A stretch of DNA of 64,000 nucleotides from Zonotrichia leucophrys gambelii (GCF_028769735.1 NC_088174.1:2563501-2627500), one strand, 5' to 3'; counted from the stretch's first letter, positions 37,703 to 50,746 are shown. Notes: a model not told the origin generated them from the letters alone. Made by a program: numbers and translations.

Positions 37703-37722
37703 TTAGCACCATCTGCTGGTGT
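37703..37722 (-). promoter_or_regulatory. CTCF-like motif, minus orientation
   Basis: The plus strand reads AGCACCATCTGCTGG at 37705-37719. Its complement CCAGCAGATGGTGCT fits CCASYAGRKGGCRSY at 14 of 15 positions (T in place of the C after GG). It faces the plus-strand motif at 2926 about 35 kb away, the convergent arrangement typical of CTCF loop anchors. Binding is not shown by sequence. Confidence 0.35.
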
Positions 37723-39303
37723 TAAAACTTGCTCTGGAAACTAAACACCAGCTTCCTCCTTCATTTTAACTTCCTTAAGGCCTGCTTCTGGCTCTTATTA
37801 GGAAAGGTTAATTGCTTGCTTTTCTACTAGAGATCCCAGGATTGGATAAGTAATTCAGCTGAATGAATCATCCAGATGGAGGATACCTTCTGAGGCCACA
37901 GATCAGTAGCAACACACTATTAAAGAAATACCTCATCTACAGCTACATCCAAAGCTAAGTGCAATTGGTTTTCACTGTATAAAAATGACAAGCCCCAACC
38001 TTCATTCTTTAAGAGGTAATAGAAAGTTTTTTCCACTGATTTATTCTGGGTTCATGCTGGTATTTAGACTACAGAATTATGTTGTGGTATTGGAGATTTA
38101 ATGTCTGGGAGCACAGTCAAAAACTGACTTGCTAGAATTACCTCTGACTGTATCCAGTTATATAATTATATTACTTATTCCATCTAATTCATCCAGTTGC
38201 TTTTTTATTTCCTTAGACTGCTTCTGGCTCAAAGCCAGGTCCTCTTTCAGACCCTCTCAGGGCACAGATAGTCTGAGATCACTTCAGGAAATGGTCCCTT
38301 TAGGTCCCAGCTGCCTTTGTGCAGCTCCTGTCCTGAATCCATGAAACACCTTCAGTACAAGTTTCATCTCTGCCTTGCTGAAGCCAAGCTCAGAGAATTC
38401 CTTGCCAAAGGTCTGGGTCTGAGTGACAACATCACAAAGCAACAAGAAACCTGCCATGTGTGCAGAGGAAAAATGGGTCAGCCCATTTGAGTTCAGGCAG
38501 GTCTAGCAGGTAAATGTGCCAGGGAAATTCAGGTTGTTCACATCAAGGACTCCTGTGACATGAAAAACTGGGAATGGACCTGGGGTTCATTTTCTCAGTC
38601 TTCCCTTTCAATGCTCAGCATGACTTTTAATGGCTCTGAGCTCCCAGCCACACCATCCCAGCCTGCCTGTACATCTCCCACAGCCCCTGCCCTAAGGAAT
38701 GCCCTCCCTCCCCTCTCCTCTGCAGCCACCAGTTTCTCTTCTCAGCTGACCTTTCTTTGTGCTGGGAACTGCTCCTCACAGGATACCCATGGTTTAAAGC
38801 TGAATTTCAGCTCTCTGAACCTTACAGAACATAGAGAAGCAATCTCTCAAAAAAAGTGCATTCCAGATTGCTGTGAAAAGCTGATGTAGAGGCAGCTGAC
38901 AGGATGAAGTGCCAGTTTACCAGCATGGGGTGTCAGGATGTTAAGGGCCAGCAACAGGGCTGGGAAATGAGTTCCTTGTCCAGCAGCAGGGCTATGGGCA
39001 TCCCTGACCCTACAGAAATCAGTACAACTGGACCTTGCCATGGTCAGCTTTGGCAGCAGTTGCCCCATGGCATCTAAATGGCCAGGAGACAATTAATTAT
39101 CTTTTGCTTCCAGTCACACAGACCAAATTAATCAAAGCTCAAACCTTGCTTGCCCATAAATTCTCTATCATAGAGTGACTGAAGACTTTTCAGATGGATG
39201 TTGTTGGGTAAGTTTTCAATGTTGTGCTTAAAAGGGTCAAGTCAAAAAAGAAACCCAGTTATTTGTTAGAAAAATTCATATGTACACCTTTCACATCCAC
39301 TGC

Positions 39304-39353
39304 TCTGAAATGGACCTCTTAATGCCTGAAATGGTCCTGAAATGGACCTCTTA
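39304..39353. repeat. Short tandem duplication, 33-bp period
   Basis: CTGAAATGGACCTCTTA occurs at 39304 and again at 39337, with the partial copy CTGAAATGG between them. Confidence 0.85.
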
Positions 39354-41007
39354 GGGGATACAAAACCTAAGGTTCTCCTAAGGCTTCAGAAGGAGGAAGA
39401 AGGCTGTGACCTTCAAAAATTATCCTGCAGAAACAGGACTACTTCCCTTGCATAGTGTTTTACAAGATAACATTGGGAAAAGGTGCAGTGCTGTGAGATG
39501 AAACAATTCCTTAAGAGCTGTAAAGAACCAAGGAGGGCCTTGAATATATTGAATGTGTATTGATGGAAAAACTGTGATCAAGAGATCCAGGCCAGGGATG
39601 GTCCTGCTTGCAGCACCCAGACTCGGTGGATTGCAAAATAAAGAGGCAAATTCAGTATAACTACTCCAATTATCTTTGCCAACAGTGATGAATGTCAATT
39701 CAAACCCATTTCTGAATTTACTTTTTTCACACGAATATCATTATATCTAATTTCTGGCAATACCAGTGAGATTCAGAAGGAGGTTTATCAAGAAGAGAGT
39801 ATTTGGGTGGGGAGGGACAAGAAGACTCTCTGCTGTTTCAGCAAAACAGAAACTGTGGAAGCAAATTAATTTGGGCAAATTTCCCATTAAAACAAAGCCA
39901 AAACCTTTTGAAACTGTCCCAATGTCTTTTCCAAAATATTTTGAACAAACGAATTCCTTTGAATTGCAATCTACTTCTGCTTTTCAAATTGAAATGAACA
40001 TACATTCAAATAAAAGGTCAAAGTTGAGATGAAAACTTTCCAAATGTCATAGAAAGAATTGCCCTGATCTCCCAGATAACATTAAAGACAGGAAGCCACC
40101 ACATGCCCTGGAACTCGCTGTGCACTGAGACAGCAGAGATCTCCTGAGCTCCACCACACTCACGCCAAATTTGCTTTTTGGGTTGTCACAGCCCTTACAG
40201 CAGCTCCACGTCACTCCCTGTCCCTTCAGTGTCTGGTTTCACGTGTGGTCACTTTGTTAAAAACAAATGCCATACTTGCACATCTCATGGATTTCTTCAT
40301 GCATTGGAAAAGAAGAAAAAAAAATTTTACATGTATAAAATATTTTAATGAAACAACTTCTGGCTTAATTATGATTTTTTTTCTACCCCAAGTACCAAGT
40401 AGCAATCAGCCACTCATCAGAACTTCAAATTGCAGCAAAGAATGTTTCCAAGTGTGACAGATTCTCCCCTGCTCAGGAATGCTCCAGCCCTGTCCTCTGG
40501 GGCTTTGTGCCCTTCAGTGCCCTCATCCTCACTTCAGGCTACATGAGATACTGACAAAAAGAGTTCAGGTGGATGAAACAGTTTTCAGTCTGGCCAAGAA
40601 TGGGTTTCACTGGATGAACAGGGGTAGTATTGGATCAACTGCCTGATCCAAAAGTCTCTTTTTGTGCTCATTTCCCATCATTGGTTGATTATCAGCCAAA
40701 CCAAGTAATAACCCATCTTCACCTCTAACCTAACATGGACACTCTTCCTCCATGGCTGTGTTTGCTGCTGCTGGGAGAACACAAATAATCTCCTGTTCAA
40801 ATTTGATATGATAAATTATATGTTTCCTCTCAGAACTAACCCAGCTTCCTCTGGAGGCAACAATAAAAAAACCATTAATAAATGATGAGAGCCTTTAACA
40901 AGTATTGCTCTGGAATTTTATTAGCTCACTTCCTAACCAGCACTATTGTTCAGATAACTCCTGTTCCTCCAACCTCTCACAACCAAGCTGAGAGTTTACT
41001 CAGCCTG

Positions 41008-41062
41008 TAATTAGTTAGTTAGTTAATTGGTTAGTAAGTTAGTTAATTAATTAGTTAGTTAG
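41008..41062. repeat. TTAG/TTAA tetranucleotide microsatellite
   Basis: Imperfect TTAG repeats with TTAA and TTGG variants, about 55 bp. It is likely to vary in length between individuals. Confidence 0.9.
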
Positions 41063-43514
41063 ACAGATATTCTAACTAGGGTAACCAAATGTTCCATTCA
41101 CTGCAGCAAACCCCTGCTTCCAAATATGCTCCTTACCATAAAACTATTTCTTAAGTTGCATTTAAATCAAAATGCAGTTGCAAAACTGAATCCTGGATTT
41201 TAAACTTTTTAAGTTTATCCGTGCACTCTTTCTTCCAAAAATCATCCTTTGTGATGAGAAGAGTTTTCCTCTTAAGCAAAGTAAATCTTAAGTACTAGAA
41301 AAAAGAACTACAAGTAACTTGCAGTGAAGCCATGCTTTAGGTGACAATGAATTCAGCAGCCACAAAATATTACCTTCCTGAGGGGTTTTATTGCCACAAT
41401 ATAACCTGATAGCAGAAAAAGTGGGCTCCCTCCCCCCACTCATCATTCTGGTGAAAACAAAAATTAAAATCTTGAGCAGAAATCCCTTCAAACCATCATG
41501 AAAAGGTTTGTGCACAGCCTTGGTATAGTGCAATGAAATTAAAAAAGATGTCATGTAGCCATGTCAGCCACATCTGTGACCCATATGGTGCATGTAACAA
41601 GAGCATATGTCTGCACCTAAAGAGAACATTATATGCTGGATAAGGCTGGGACAAATGTAAAAGTGAAGTAGAACACCTTCACATTACAAACACAGTTTGT
41701 TATTTGTGTCACATCAAAGAAAGAGTCTCTAAGAATTATTGGCCTCTGAAGTCATTTAATTATGATTAAGTGAACTAAGAACTAATGGAAATGGTATTTT
41801 ATACCCCAGTGAATTAAAGTATGAGGTCTAGTCAAGGTGAATAAGATTTACAGCCAAAACTCAAGCAACCTTACAGTAATTCCATGACACTTTTACTACT
41901 AGCATAGATATTTTTGTTCTTGAAATAATTATTAGTACACAATCAAATTTTATTCTTTAGATGCTTAAAATAAACCAGAGAAAAGAGAATAAGTTGCCTC
42001 TCAAGTGACCCATGCACTTCTACTTTTATTATAAAAGGAAGAAAGATTATGCAGAACAAATAGATTTTACTAAAAAAAGGAAGGCAAAAGAAAAAATAAG
42101 CACAATAGAATACTCACGAATCTCTTCCATTTGGACTAAATCTGACACAGATTAAAGTCTCAAAACTCATCTCTGGCTAATCCCAAATACCTGCCTGCCA
42201 AAGAACAGATTTGTTATGTTGAGACCCTATGCATAATAGGAGCAAGTCAAATCAGCCAGCTCACTTTAAAGGTACTAATGGTCTTCTCACAGATTTTTAA
42301 GGAAAACTGTTCCCAGGTATTTGCCTTCAAATAGAATTAAGAGTGTCCAAGCAGAAGTGCATAACATATCAATGAATGAATAGTTATATTTCACAGCTTT
42401 TCCAGCTGGAAGTAAACTCATTTTCCAGTGACAACTGTTAATCCACTCTCTTCAAGAGTGGCTGTTTGAAAGGCTCCAGGTAAGGAACAGAAACTTGGCT
42501 GACAGAAGAAAGTACCAGATGGCTGCTGGGATGGGAAAAAAATTGAAGGGAAGAAAATGGTGAAATGTGAGTTGTAGAAATAAGGATCAAATCACAATCA
42601 CAATGTAAGTAGAGAACCAGAGCCTTGGGTTTTAACAGGAGCCATGTTTGCAACGAAGCATCTCTGCAAGGCACAAACTGGGCAGCCTCCAGAGGCCCTT
42701 AAAATGCAACAGAGCATTAACAAATTGCATAAATTAAACAAATAAAGAGTGCTCTTTCAACAGTCTCTTTTGGCTCATGTGGCCATACACTTTTGCACAA
42801 ACTGATCCCCTCGTACCTCTTACACATAAGCTGTGCACTTTTTCAATCTTTTAACAAAACATTAAAATTCCCAATTACCTATTTAGGAATCAAAGGGATC
42901 AAAATCCACATGCTAGAAAAGTGCTAATTGAAATGGCCATGCTGAGGTAGTAGGCCTTGTCTTTGGTAGAAAATCATGTGGAAGAAAAGGAACTGTGGGG
43001 CCAAAACGGAACTCTAAATGTAAAATTCATGTAACTGAATTAGGAGCACTGAGGAGAGAGTCTGGGTTTCAAAATACAATCTTGATTCATTGATCACCTC
43101 CTTCTGGCTCTGGACACTAAAGCAGTAACTTTAAATCTGTCTCATTTTAACTTGCCTACAGAAATACTGTCCTAAAGGAAGCTACTAATACTCCATTAGC
43201 ATTCATAAGTACCCAGATTTATATAAATTTTGGATATTTGTAGAGTAGCCATCAGCAGGGGACAAGCACAGTGATTGTGGGATATAATCCCCTTAAAGAA
43301 CAGGGCCACCACTGTCAGCTGTGCTGGGTCACAATAGCTCAGGCCCCCATTTTGTAACCATCCTGATAAGTTTTGGTTTAGGGGGGTTTCTTTCAAATAG
43401 TTATTGCTATAGCTGTTTGGGAAATAATGAGTTCTGCATTTCCCACAGCAAACTCAGCACAGTGTGGTTGTCCTGAGCTAGCTCAGACACCCAGGCTCAT
43501 CACAGCCATTCTTA

Positions 43515-43967
43515 TGATGCCTCAGGATTTTAGATTTTATATTTTTCATATATCTGTAATCCTGCTGTTCTTTAGTGTATAACTCTAAACTCCATATACA
43601 GTGCTAGCTACTGTCTTCACATTTTGGTGAGACACAACAATTCCTCTCTAGGCCTGGGAATCAAGGACACCTCACTGCCTCAGACCCTGAGAAATGGAAA
43701 CAAAAGTGAGTTATGGGGGAGCAAACTGGGGGTAAATAACTTCATTACCTGAAGGTGTAATTGGAAAATTAACCCCTAAAATGCAAATGGACAAAAAAAA
43801 AAAAAAAAAGTGTGAAAACCCATGACCTGTGGTCCATTTTAGCTGTAGCCCCTGGGGGGGCTTTGTCTGTCCTGAATGTACCTGAAGGCCCTTCAATAAA
43901 TAGAACTGATTTTCTATTCTCCTAATTTTGTCTGGTGTCTGTTTTTAGGTAGCACCAAAAGGCATCA
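43515..43967 (+). mobile_element. Solo LTR, TGATGCC...GGCATCA family, copy 2
   Basis: This 453-bp element begins TGATGCCTCAGGATTTTAG and ends AAAAGGCATCA. It aligns with copy 1 at both ends and internally: CAATTCCT...GGGAATCAAGGACA, the octamer ATGCAAAT (43781-43788), and CCATTTTAGCTGTAGCCC against CCATTTTGGTTCATC...GCAGCCC. Where copy 1 has its TATA box, this copy has a run of 17 A (43793-43809), so the core promoter is probably lost. AATAAA at 43895-43900 fits a polyadenylation signal. The flanking bases CTTA and GTCA do not give a clear target duplication. It is older or more altered than copy 1. Confidence 0.8.
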
Positions 43968-45198
43968 GTCACTCACTTGTGACATCTCTTCCTAAGCACA
44001 GCACTGCAAACCAGCCTTCCAGAATATCCCCATTTTCCCTTGCCTTTCCTTCCATTAGCTGATCCTCAGCCTGACTGCTATGAGAGACTTCATTAAAACA
44101 TTCCAGTTGAACTGAACTAGCCGATTCTTGCTGCCAATGAAATTGCTTTGGAGAAGAAGTCTGTGTAAAAGACCAGCACCTGGAGAGAGGAGATTGCTCA
44201 GGGGATTGCTAACAGGCTGTGGAATATTTAATCTCTGGGGCACTGGCTCCAATCCAGAGTCAGGACCAAAGGAGAAGCATCAGTCTCTTAGGCAGGCTGC
44301 CACACAACACCTTTAAAAACCAGAGAGCCTCACCCAGGAGAGCCCTCACCAGCCCTCTGCTCAGAAACCTCTCTCCAGTCTGAACCTCACAGCTCAGACA
44401 AGTTGGAAGGCTTTAATTCAGAAACAAAATGTTATGCCAACACAAAAGAAAAGTTTTAGTGCAACTGCCTGAGCAATGCCATGAACTAGATTTAGTGGTC
44501 TTTCAGAGGAGGGATGTGTAGGCTCATAGTTTTTCTGTTCAAAAATAGTCCCACTATAACACAAGAGACAAATGACAGCAGTACTCCATGCCCAGAGCAG
44601 TTATGCCAACAATCTTTAATTTCCTCCATACTGAATATTTATGGATCAATAATCCAACTAAAAATCCTTAATAATGGCTAAGTATAAAAAGGAGAAAAGC
44701 ATTATAATGGAAATGAAAACTTAGGGACCATCAAAACTTGAAAAATCACTTAAAGCCAAATGACACAATGGAAGTTGAGATGTTTTAAACAAAAGGCATT
44801 CCCCTGCACCTTTTCCTATACACAGCAGCAGCAGCTGTCTGCTCCTTCTCTGTGATGGCATTGGAAAGAAAATTCCTGTGCCACTCCCTTCCCTCCTCCT
44901 GTGTTGTCATTGTCCACAGCAGATTTCTTCACACCCTTCATTACTCCTGATCCCCTTACTATTTGAGCAAGGACAAAATTATTTCCACTTGATGTTTGGT
45001 ATCACTGTTCATCTCAATGAAAATCCAGCAACTGCCTCTATTAGTGACTGAGGAGGTCTGTGACTGTACAGTATCAGTGGAAGCACAGCTGGAGAAATAA
45101 AACCCATGTAAATAGCTGAAAAGATAGGTAAAAGTCTGGGCAGGGATCCAAAAACACTAAACTACAGACTCCCAACATCTGGTTGAGGGTGGATTCCA

Positions 45199-45241
45199 AG
45201 AAAGACAGAAAGAGAGAAAAAGAAAGACAGGGGGAAAAAGA
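45199..45241. repeat. Purine-rich low-complexity tract
   Basis: AAGAAAGACAGAAAGAGAG and following A/G-rich sequence, about 43 bp with few pyrimidines. Confidence 0.8.
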
Positions 45242-45361
45242 ATTGATTTATCTGTAGAATTTTTACATAAGGTTTTCATTTAATTTTTTAATTTTTACTC
45301 AATTATTGTGGTTTAATTTCTTCACCTTACTGCATTCTGTTGCTTCACTCAGAAGGAAGAG

Positions 45362-45390
45362 TTTATAACTCCTTGGACAGGAGTTATAAA
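45362..45390. repeat. 11-bp perfect inverted repeat
   Basis: TTTATAACTCC (45362-45372) and GGAGTTATAAA (45380-45390) are exact reverse complements around the 7-nt loop TTGGACA. Confidence 0.85.
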
Positions 45391-48300
45391 GAGCCCTCAG
45401 TTTCATACTTTCATATTTTATTGTGATAAGAGCAATTACAGGTAAAAACCTCTAAACCTTATTGTTCAGCCTCTCTCTGTTTTCAGCTAGGACTGGGTTT
45501 ATGACACAACGTGAGAACCCTGTACTGATTTCATGGCCTTTCAGACAAATCATCACAAGAGAGGTAATCCTGTCATCTTCTCAGCCTGTCTGAGCAAAGC
45601 CCCCCTGGCTGCACACCCACCTGGGCTCCACCCCTGCTCTGTGAGGAGCATTTTCTGCTTTGAGCACTTTTATTAACTGAGAGCTTCTGCTGAGGACTTC
45701 AGAGACAACATCATTTTCAAAAGCTCATAGATTACTTAAAATCATAAAAGCCCCCTGTTTTTCAGGGATGTTTCCACTCTTGATGTACTGGAACTCTTTC
45801 CAAACTCCTGCCTCCCCAAGATAAAAGAGCAGATCACCCATCCCACACAGCACTGCCTGTTCTGGCCACACAGAGCGCCCCAGGCTGTCAATGCTGTCAC
45901 TGTGCCCTGCTGCAGGTAGGACTCTTCCCTCCAACTGCTGCCAGTGGCATCCAAACCTCAAAAACTGCACCCACAAGAATCATTAAATGCACAAATGAGA
46001 TAATGAGAAGCTCTGAAAAGTGTCCAAACAATTTCAAATTTGCCTGCTTGGTGCTTCAGCATTGCCTCACTCAGAGCTGAGCTGTGAGTGTTTGTGTGCT
46101 TTCCAAGTGTTATTACATGCATACAAACACAGAAAGAGAAATAAATTCTCATGGGGTAACTGTGTGATTCTCCTGCCTGAGGACTAATTCCCCACTACAT
46201 TTAGGCAAGGTGTGCATTTTCCTACTTTCTCCTCTCTCCAAACAGAAAGAAGGTTCGAGACAGAGTTCAGGACTTGGCACTGAGCAAGTGCACAGCCAGG
46301 CTGGACACAATTCCCTTCTCTCTTCACCCCTGCTGTGCCCTGGCCACCAGCACCCCAGGATATATTTCCACCAGAAAACCTTTTATGCAACCAGGTAGCA
46401 CCTTCCAGGTGGGACAGATTGCCAGGATGATGGCAGTGAGCCACCACTCCTGCCTCTGAATGTGTGATGAGCTTTCCACTCAGGAAAGGAGGCCATGACA
46501 TTACTGAAAGGGAAATGACAGGTAAGGAGGAGATGAATTCTGTCCCTCAGAAACAAAGTCCCTGAGAAATAAGAAAACTACAATCCTTGAACATCAGTGC
46601 AATTAATTTTTTAAGTAGGGAGCCTAAAGGCAAAAATTACATATGCATATCATTCAATCCAGAATTCTTTTCTTGAAACTCTCTTTTAATCGTGCCAGTG
46701 TACAGGACCATCTTTTCTACCTGCTCCCAGCTTGCTGCCACAGAAGATCAGCTTTGTCCCCCTACCTGCCCTTCCCCTGCCCACACCCTCTCACTTCTCC
46801 CTTCACCTCAGTCCTGGCTTGAAGTGACCCTGAGGAAGCACACTAAGCTCTCCAGACCACCAGAAAACAACTGACTTTCACTCTGGAAATACTTGACTGA
46901 TGCTCCACTGCCCCAGGCAGAAGGAGGAGAATAAAGCAGCTTGCTGCATAGTTGACAAAGCATGAGTGCTTTGAAAAATGACTGATGGGCCCTCCACCCC
47001 ATACCTTTGTGCTACCCACATCAGTCTACAGGAGTATTTTCACACCCAGATCACACACTGAACGAAAGGAACCTGTCCCAACTGAGAGAGGCAGCTTCAA
47101 ACCAAACAGCATCTCCCTCCGGGATACACTAACACCACTCCATAATAGAAGTGACAGAGGAGTTGCATGAAATGCCCTGCTTCAATCCAACACCTTTTAC
47201 CCCAGTTCCTGCAGTTATTAGATTCTTCTGCAAACAAGTAATTTGGCAGAAAACTAACTCCAAAACACAGGACAGGACAGAAAGTTTTCACCTGAAGTTG
47301 TTTGCAATGGGCTGGAAAGTTGGTTGGTTTGGAGATTGCAGGTATCAGCTGACACACAGCTTTGGGTTAAAAATGGGGCAAAGGAGGAGAGGAAAAATGT
47401 CTAAATTCAGCCTTCAGCATCTGACTGGCCCTGTCAGGAAGAATTAATTAAAGCATTTCACAAGTAGTTACATTAGACTAAGTAAAAATCTAGCACTATA
47501 CAGAACGCATTTTTGCAGCCTATGAGGCACTTGAAAAGATGAATCAAGACAGTCAAAAGCAGATTTATAGCTTTCCTTTACAAGGTTTCTGCTTTATAGG
47601 CAGATCTCTACACAAACAGACCAAAACCCTCCTCGAGACAGTCCAGCTTCATCCTGTGCAATGGAGGCACCACACCAAGCCAGGCAAGTTGAAAGGAAGT
47701 CCCTTTTTTCTACAGCCCTTTGGCTTTCCACCACCTGGACACCACTTTTAAAACGATGACCTCATCATTTATCATTTTACCTTTCATTGCTTTACTTAAT
47801 ACATGACCTGCTCAGTAAAATATTTGCAGACTTGGTACTCTGGTGCTTTATCCCATTGCAAAGGCACGCATAACATTTCACATCTCTCTCCTGCAGGTGG
47901 TCCTCTGTTCTGACTCAAGGCCAAGCAGAATATAAAGTTAGGCCAGTTCAGCAGTGTAGGGGAAGGCATCTGAGCTGAGGGAGGGGAGTACAGTAACTAG
48001 AGATGCCAGTTGTGGCTATACATTTCAAAGATAGCATTAATTTATTTATTTGGCTTACAGTGACCAAATCCATCTGTCCAGTACAGATGATCTACCACAA
48101 GATGTCTAAGAATCACTACAAATCAACATTTTTTTATTCAAATTGCTCACATATGTACCAAGGAGCCACAGAAAGGTGTATTAATGGTCCAGTTCTTTCA
48201 GGCAATTCCACTCCATTAAATATTATGAGTACACATGTCTGGGAAGGAGAAGAACAAAGGCAAAGAGTTTCCCAGTTTATTTTTAGAGCGTTAAACATGC

Positions 48301-50330
48301 AAAACATAATGCATTTTCAGTCAATTTCTCAATTTCTTTCTTCATGCCAATAAAATATTTCCTGTGCTAGATGATCTCTCTCTCTCAATAGTTCTACACC
48401 AGATGATCCGTTTGCAAGTATCTTCAGACACAGTGATTTTGATTTACAACCAGCAAACAGAATGTATCGATGGAAGTACAGACAGAGTTTCAGTGCAGGC
48501 AGGAGGCTTTGTTTGCAGCTTATTTACAGAACACATTTGCCCAAGTGGTTTTGATTTCTATTTCTATTTCCCACTAAGAACATAGATGTGAAAGGTGTTA
48601 CTTACGGCACTGAGAGGTCCTGGGACTTCTGTCACTCTCAAAGATGACACCGTGAACTGGCCCTCAGTGACACAGAGGTCCTTCCCAGAGGGATTCTGAC
48701 CTTTCCAAAAAGCAGCAGAGCAAAGAAGAGTCAGAAAGGAGACTCCTTCTGAAGTCCAGCTTTCAGAAACACATCCCTTCAGTTCTGGTACAGAACCTGC
48801 CTGAGCAAGCACTGGAACAAGAGCAAAAGGGCAGAGGCAGGGACACACAGGTGACAGAATCTAAGAGTGAAAAGTGCCTTACAGAGCTCTGTATTATGAA
48901 AGGCTGCTAAGGAGATTTTTGGGTGCACAGTGACTGCCTTCCTATTCTTTCCCTTTTTTTCAAAGCCTATTCTGCTATCAAATTAAGATCTGGCTTCAGC
49001 TTTTAGAAAGACATGAATAATAATAAAACCATATTGCTGCACATATGACTTATGATTAAGCAGCTCTCTGGGTTATATACAGAGGAAATGTCTGAAAAGG
49101 CACTGGCTGACACTTATCAGAGAATTTGGAAATGGAAATTACAGCAAAAGAAAGTAAATTAGCCAAGAATTTTAAAAGAAACAGGATATAGTGATCAAAT
49201 AGATGACATCAAATTAAAAACCCAGATCAGGAACCAATGCACCAACCTCAGGAAGACATGCTCTCAAGCTGGTGACATCAGAGTTATGTATGTCCTATGT
49301 CATTCTGACATTTGCTGGTGGTTTCATTAAAGATACAAAGCACATGATTTTGAACTCCTGGGGTTTTTCTCTGTGTTGTATATCATCACCAGTTTTCCAG
49401 GGCTTTTTAGGTTATTGAAGTAAGTCCACATTCATAATTCTGTTGCTCAGATTCTACTTCATGTCAGTGTCAGAAGGGAGAGCTTTCCAGCAGTTTGCTG
49501 ACTGTGAAGAAAGAATACAGCATTTTTCAAGACATGAGTTAATGAGTCACAGTGTTTGTGTTTCCCAAATAAATTAATAACAACAACTAACAATTCATTC
49601 CTGAAGTTCCTGCATGCCCACAATTGCAGTGGAAGGCAGAAATGCTCTGCAGCTCTGGAAATGAAAACTGTCCTCTGCTCTTTCCAGCAGAAATTTTCAC
49701 AGATGAATCCAATGATGGTTAAATGGGGACACTTAAAATCTTTGGAAACCAAATTTTAAAAGTAGAAATCCTAAACAAAAAAAACCACAATAAGCTTGTT
49801 TATAGAATAGAGTCTCCTGAGACTATTAGTCCTTTTGCATGTGCAACCTGCCATTGAGCAGGAACTTCTTTATTTATTAATCATTAGAATTAATTGTTAC
49901 CAATCATTCCCAACAGAATATTGACAGCATGGGTAGAGCAATCCAAGCAGAAAAATGCTCACTTTTGTGGAATTACCAGCACCTGGCAAGAAAAGCTGAA
50001 ACCTGAACTCATGTCCTGGATAAATATTTTAGATGTGTGTAGGTATTCTTGGTACCTAAAGCACATCTGCATGCAAGGATCTCACAGGTTTGGGGGGCTG
50101 TTTGTTTGGGGGGGTTGCTTTTTTTGGATTTTTTTTCTAACAAGCCGAGTTAGCATTCCCTTCTCTGTGGGAAGGGAAGAGGCAGTAACAAAAAATCAAT
50201 GGCTGCTCGATTTTGTAGGAATGTGCTGTATGAATCTTTCTGATCCTTCTGAATCCATTCACAAAAAGCTTTCCCAGCTGCAAAATAACATGAAGAAACT
50301 CACTCTTGTTGAAAATTCTTTTGACAAACA

Positions 50331-50565
50331 GCTCAAAGGATGGGTTATCACTGGTTGAAAACCAGTATCATAATAAAACCAGTATGATAGGGGTAAAAAA
50401 AATTGCTCAAGGGTGGGTTATCACTGTTGAAAAACCAGTGATACATAAAAACCGTTTTGATGGTGACAAATGCTCAAAGGATGGGTTATCACTGGTTGAA
50501 AACCAGTATCATAATAAAACCAGTATTGATGGGGTATCAATAATGTTGAAAACCTTATTGATGGC
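50331..50565. repeat. Tandem repeat with hairpin-forming units
   Basis: A unit starting GCTCAAAGGATGGGTTATCA recurs at 50331, 50405 and 50472 (spacing 74 and 67 bp), with a degraded end to about 50565. Within units, ACTGGTT and AACCAGT form a short hairpin, and CCAGTATCATAATAAAACCAG repeats the theme. The last unit adds TATTGAT-GGGGT-ATCAATA, a perfect 7-bp stem, followed by a second AATGTTG...TTATTGAT copy. The first and third units are nearly identical to each other and more alike than either is to the second, which suggests exchange between units. I do not recognise the family. Confidence 0.85.
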
Positions 50566-50746
50566 TCAGGACAGTGCCCAGGTTTGCTCAGTGTGAGGCA
50601 TTTCAATGCAAACAGCAGCAGCCTCGTGTGCTGGGCTCATTCCTCCAGCATCCACACTGCTCCAGTCTCCTGGGTGGGCAGCTTGGAGGAGCTCAGTTCA
50701 GGGATGTACAGTAACACACAAAGCCACTGGGTGTATGGGTGGTGGG
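50566..50746. other. Unique spacer between tandem repeat and NUMT
   Basis: About 180 bp of unique sequence. Near 50714, AACACACAAAGCCACTGGGT loosely resembles the very start of bird 12S rRNA, so the mitochondrial insertion might begin there, but the match is too weak to claim. Confidence 0.4.

Larger units (their letters stand above)
34174..37704. other. 3.5 kb of unique non-coding sequence
   Basis: No gene recognised. Near 34820-34920 a few words resemble CR1 (CCCTGGAGGTGGTCAG), but no continuous match follows. A T/G-rich low-complexity tract lies at 35583-35640. The MYB-like cluster at 37303-37332 is listed separately. The minus-strand frame of 134 codons at 34154-34558 shows no domain that I recognise. 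Confidence 0.55.
37723..43514. other. 5.8 kb of unique non-coding sequence
   Basis: No gene recognised. Contents seen: a short 33-bp-period duplication (39304-39353, two copies of CTGAAATGGACCTCTTA with an extra partial copy between) and the TTAG/TTAA microsatellite at 41008-41062. Segments at 38130-38350 and 38560-38890 are richer in C and T and open for 70-110 codons, but give no recognisable protein. Confidence 0.55.
43968..50330. other. 6.4 kb of unique non-coding sequence
   Basis: No gene recognised. Contents seen: a purine-rich tract at 45199-45241 (AAGAAAGACAGAAAGAGAG and on), an 11-bp perfect inverted repeat at 45362-45390, and G runs near 50089-50117. Open frames of 100-154 codons (48003-48353, 49894-50358, both plus) give no domain that I know; the second runs into the tandem repeat at 50331. 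Confidence 0.55.

Noticed and set aside
50331..50565. CRISPR array
   Set aside because: Three diverged units of unequal length without unique spacers, in a vertebrate genome. It is a local tandem repeat.
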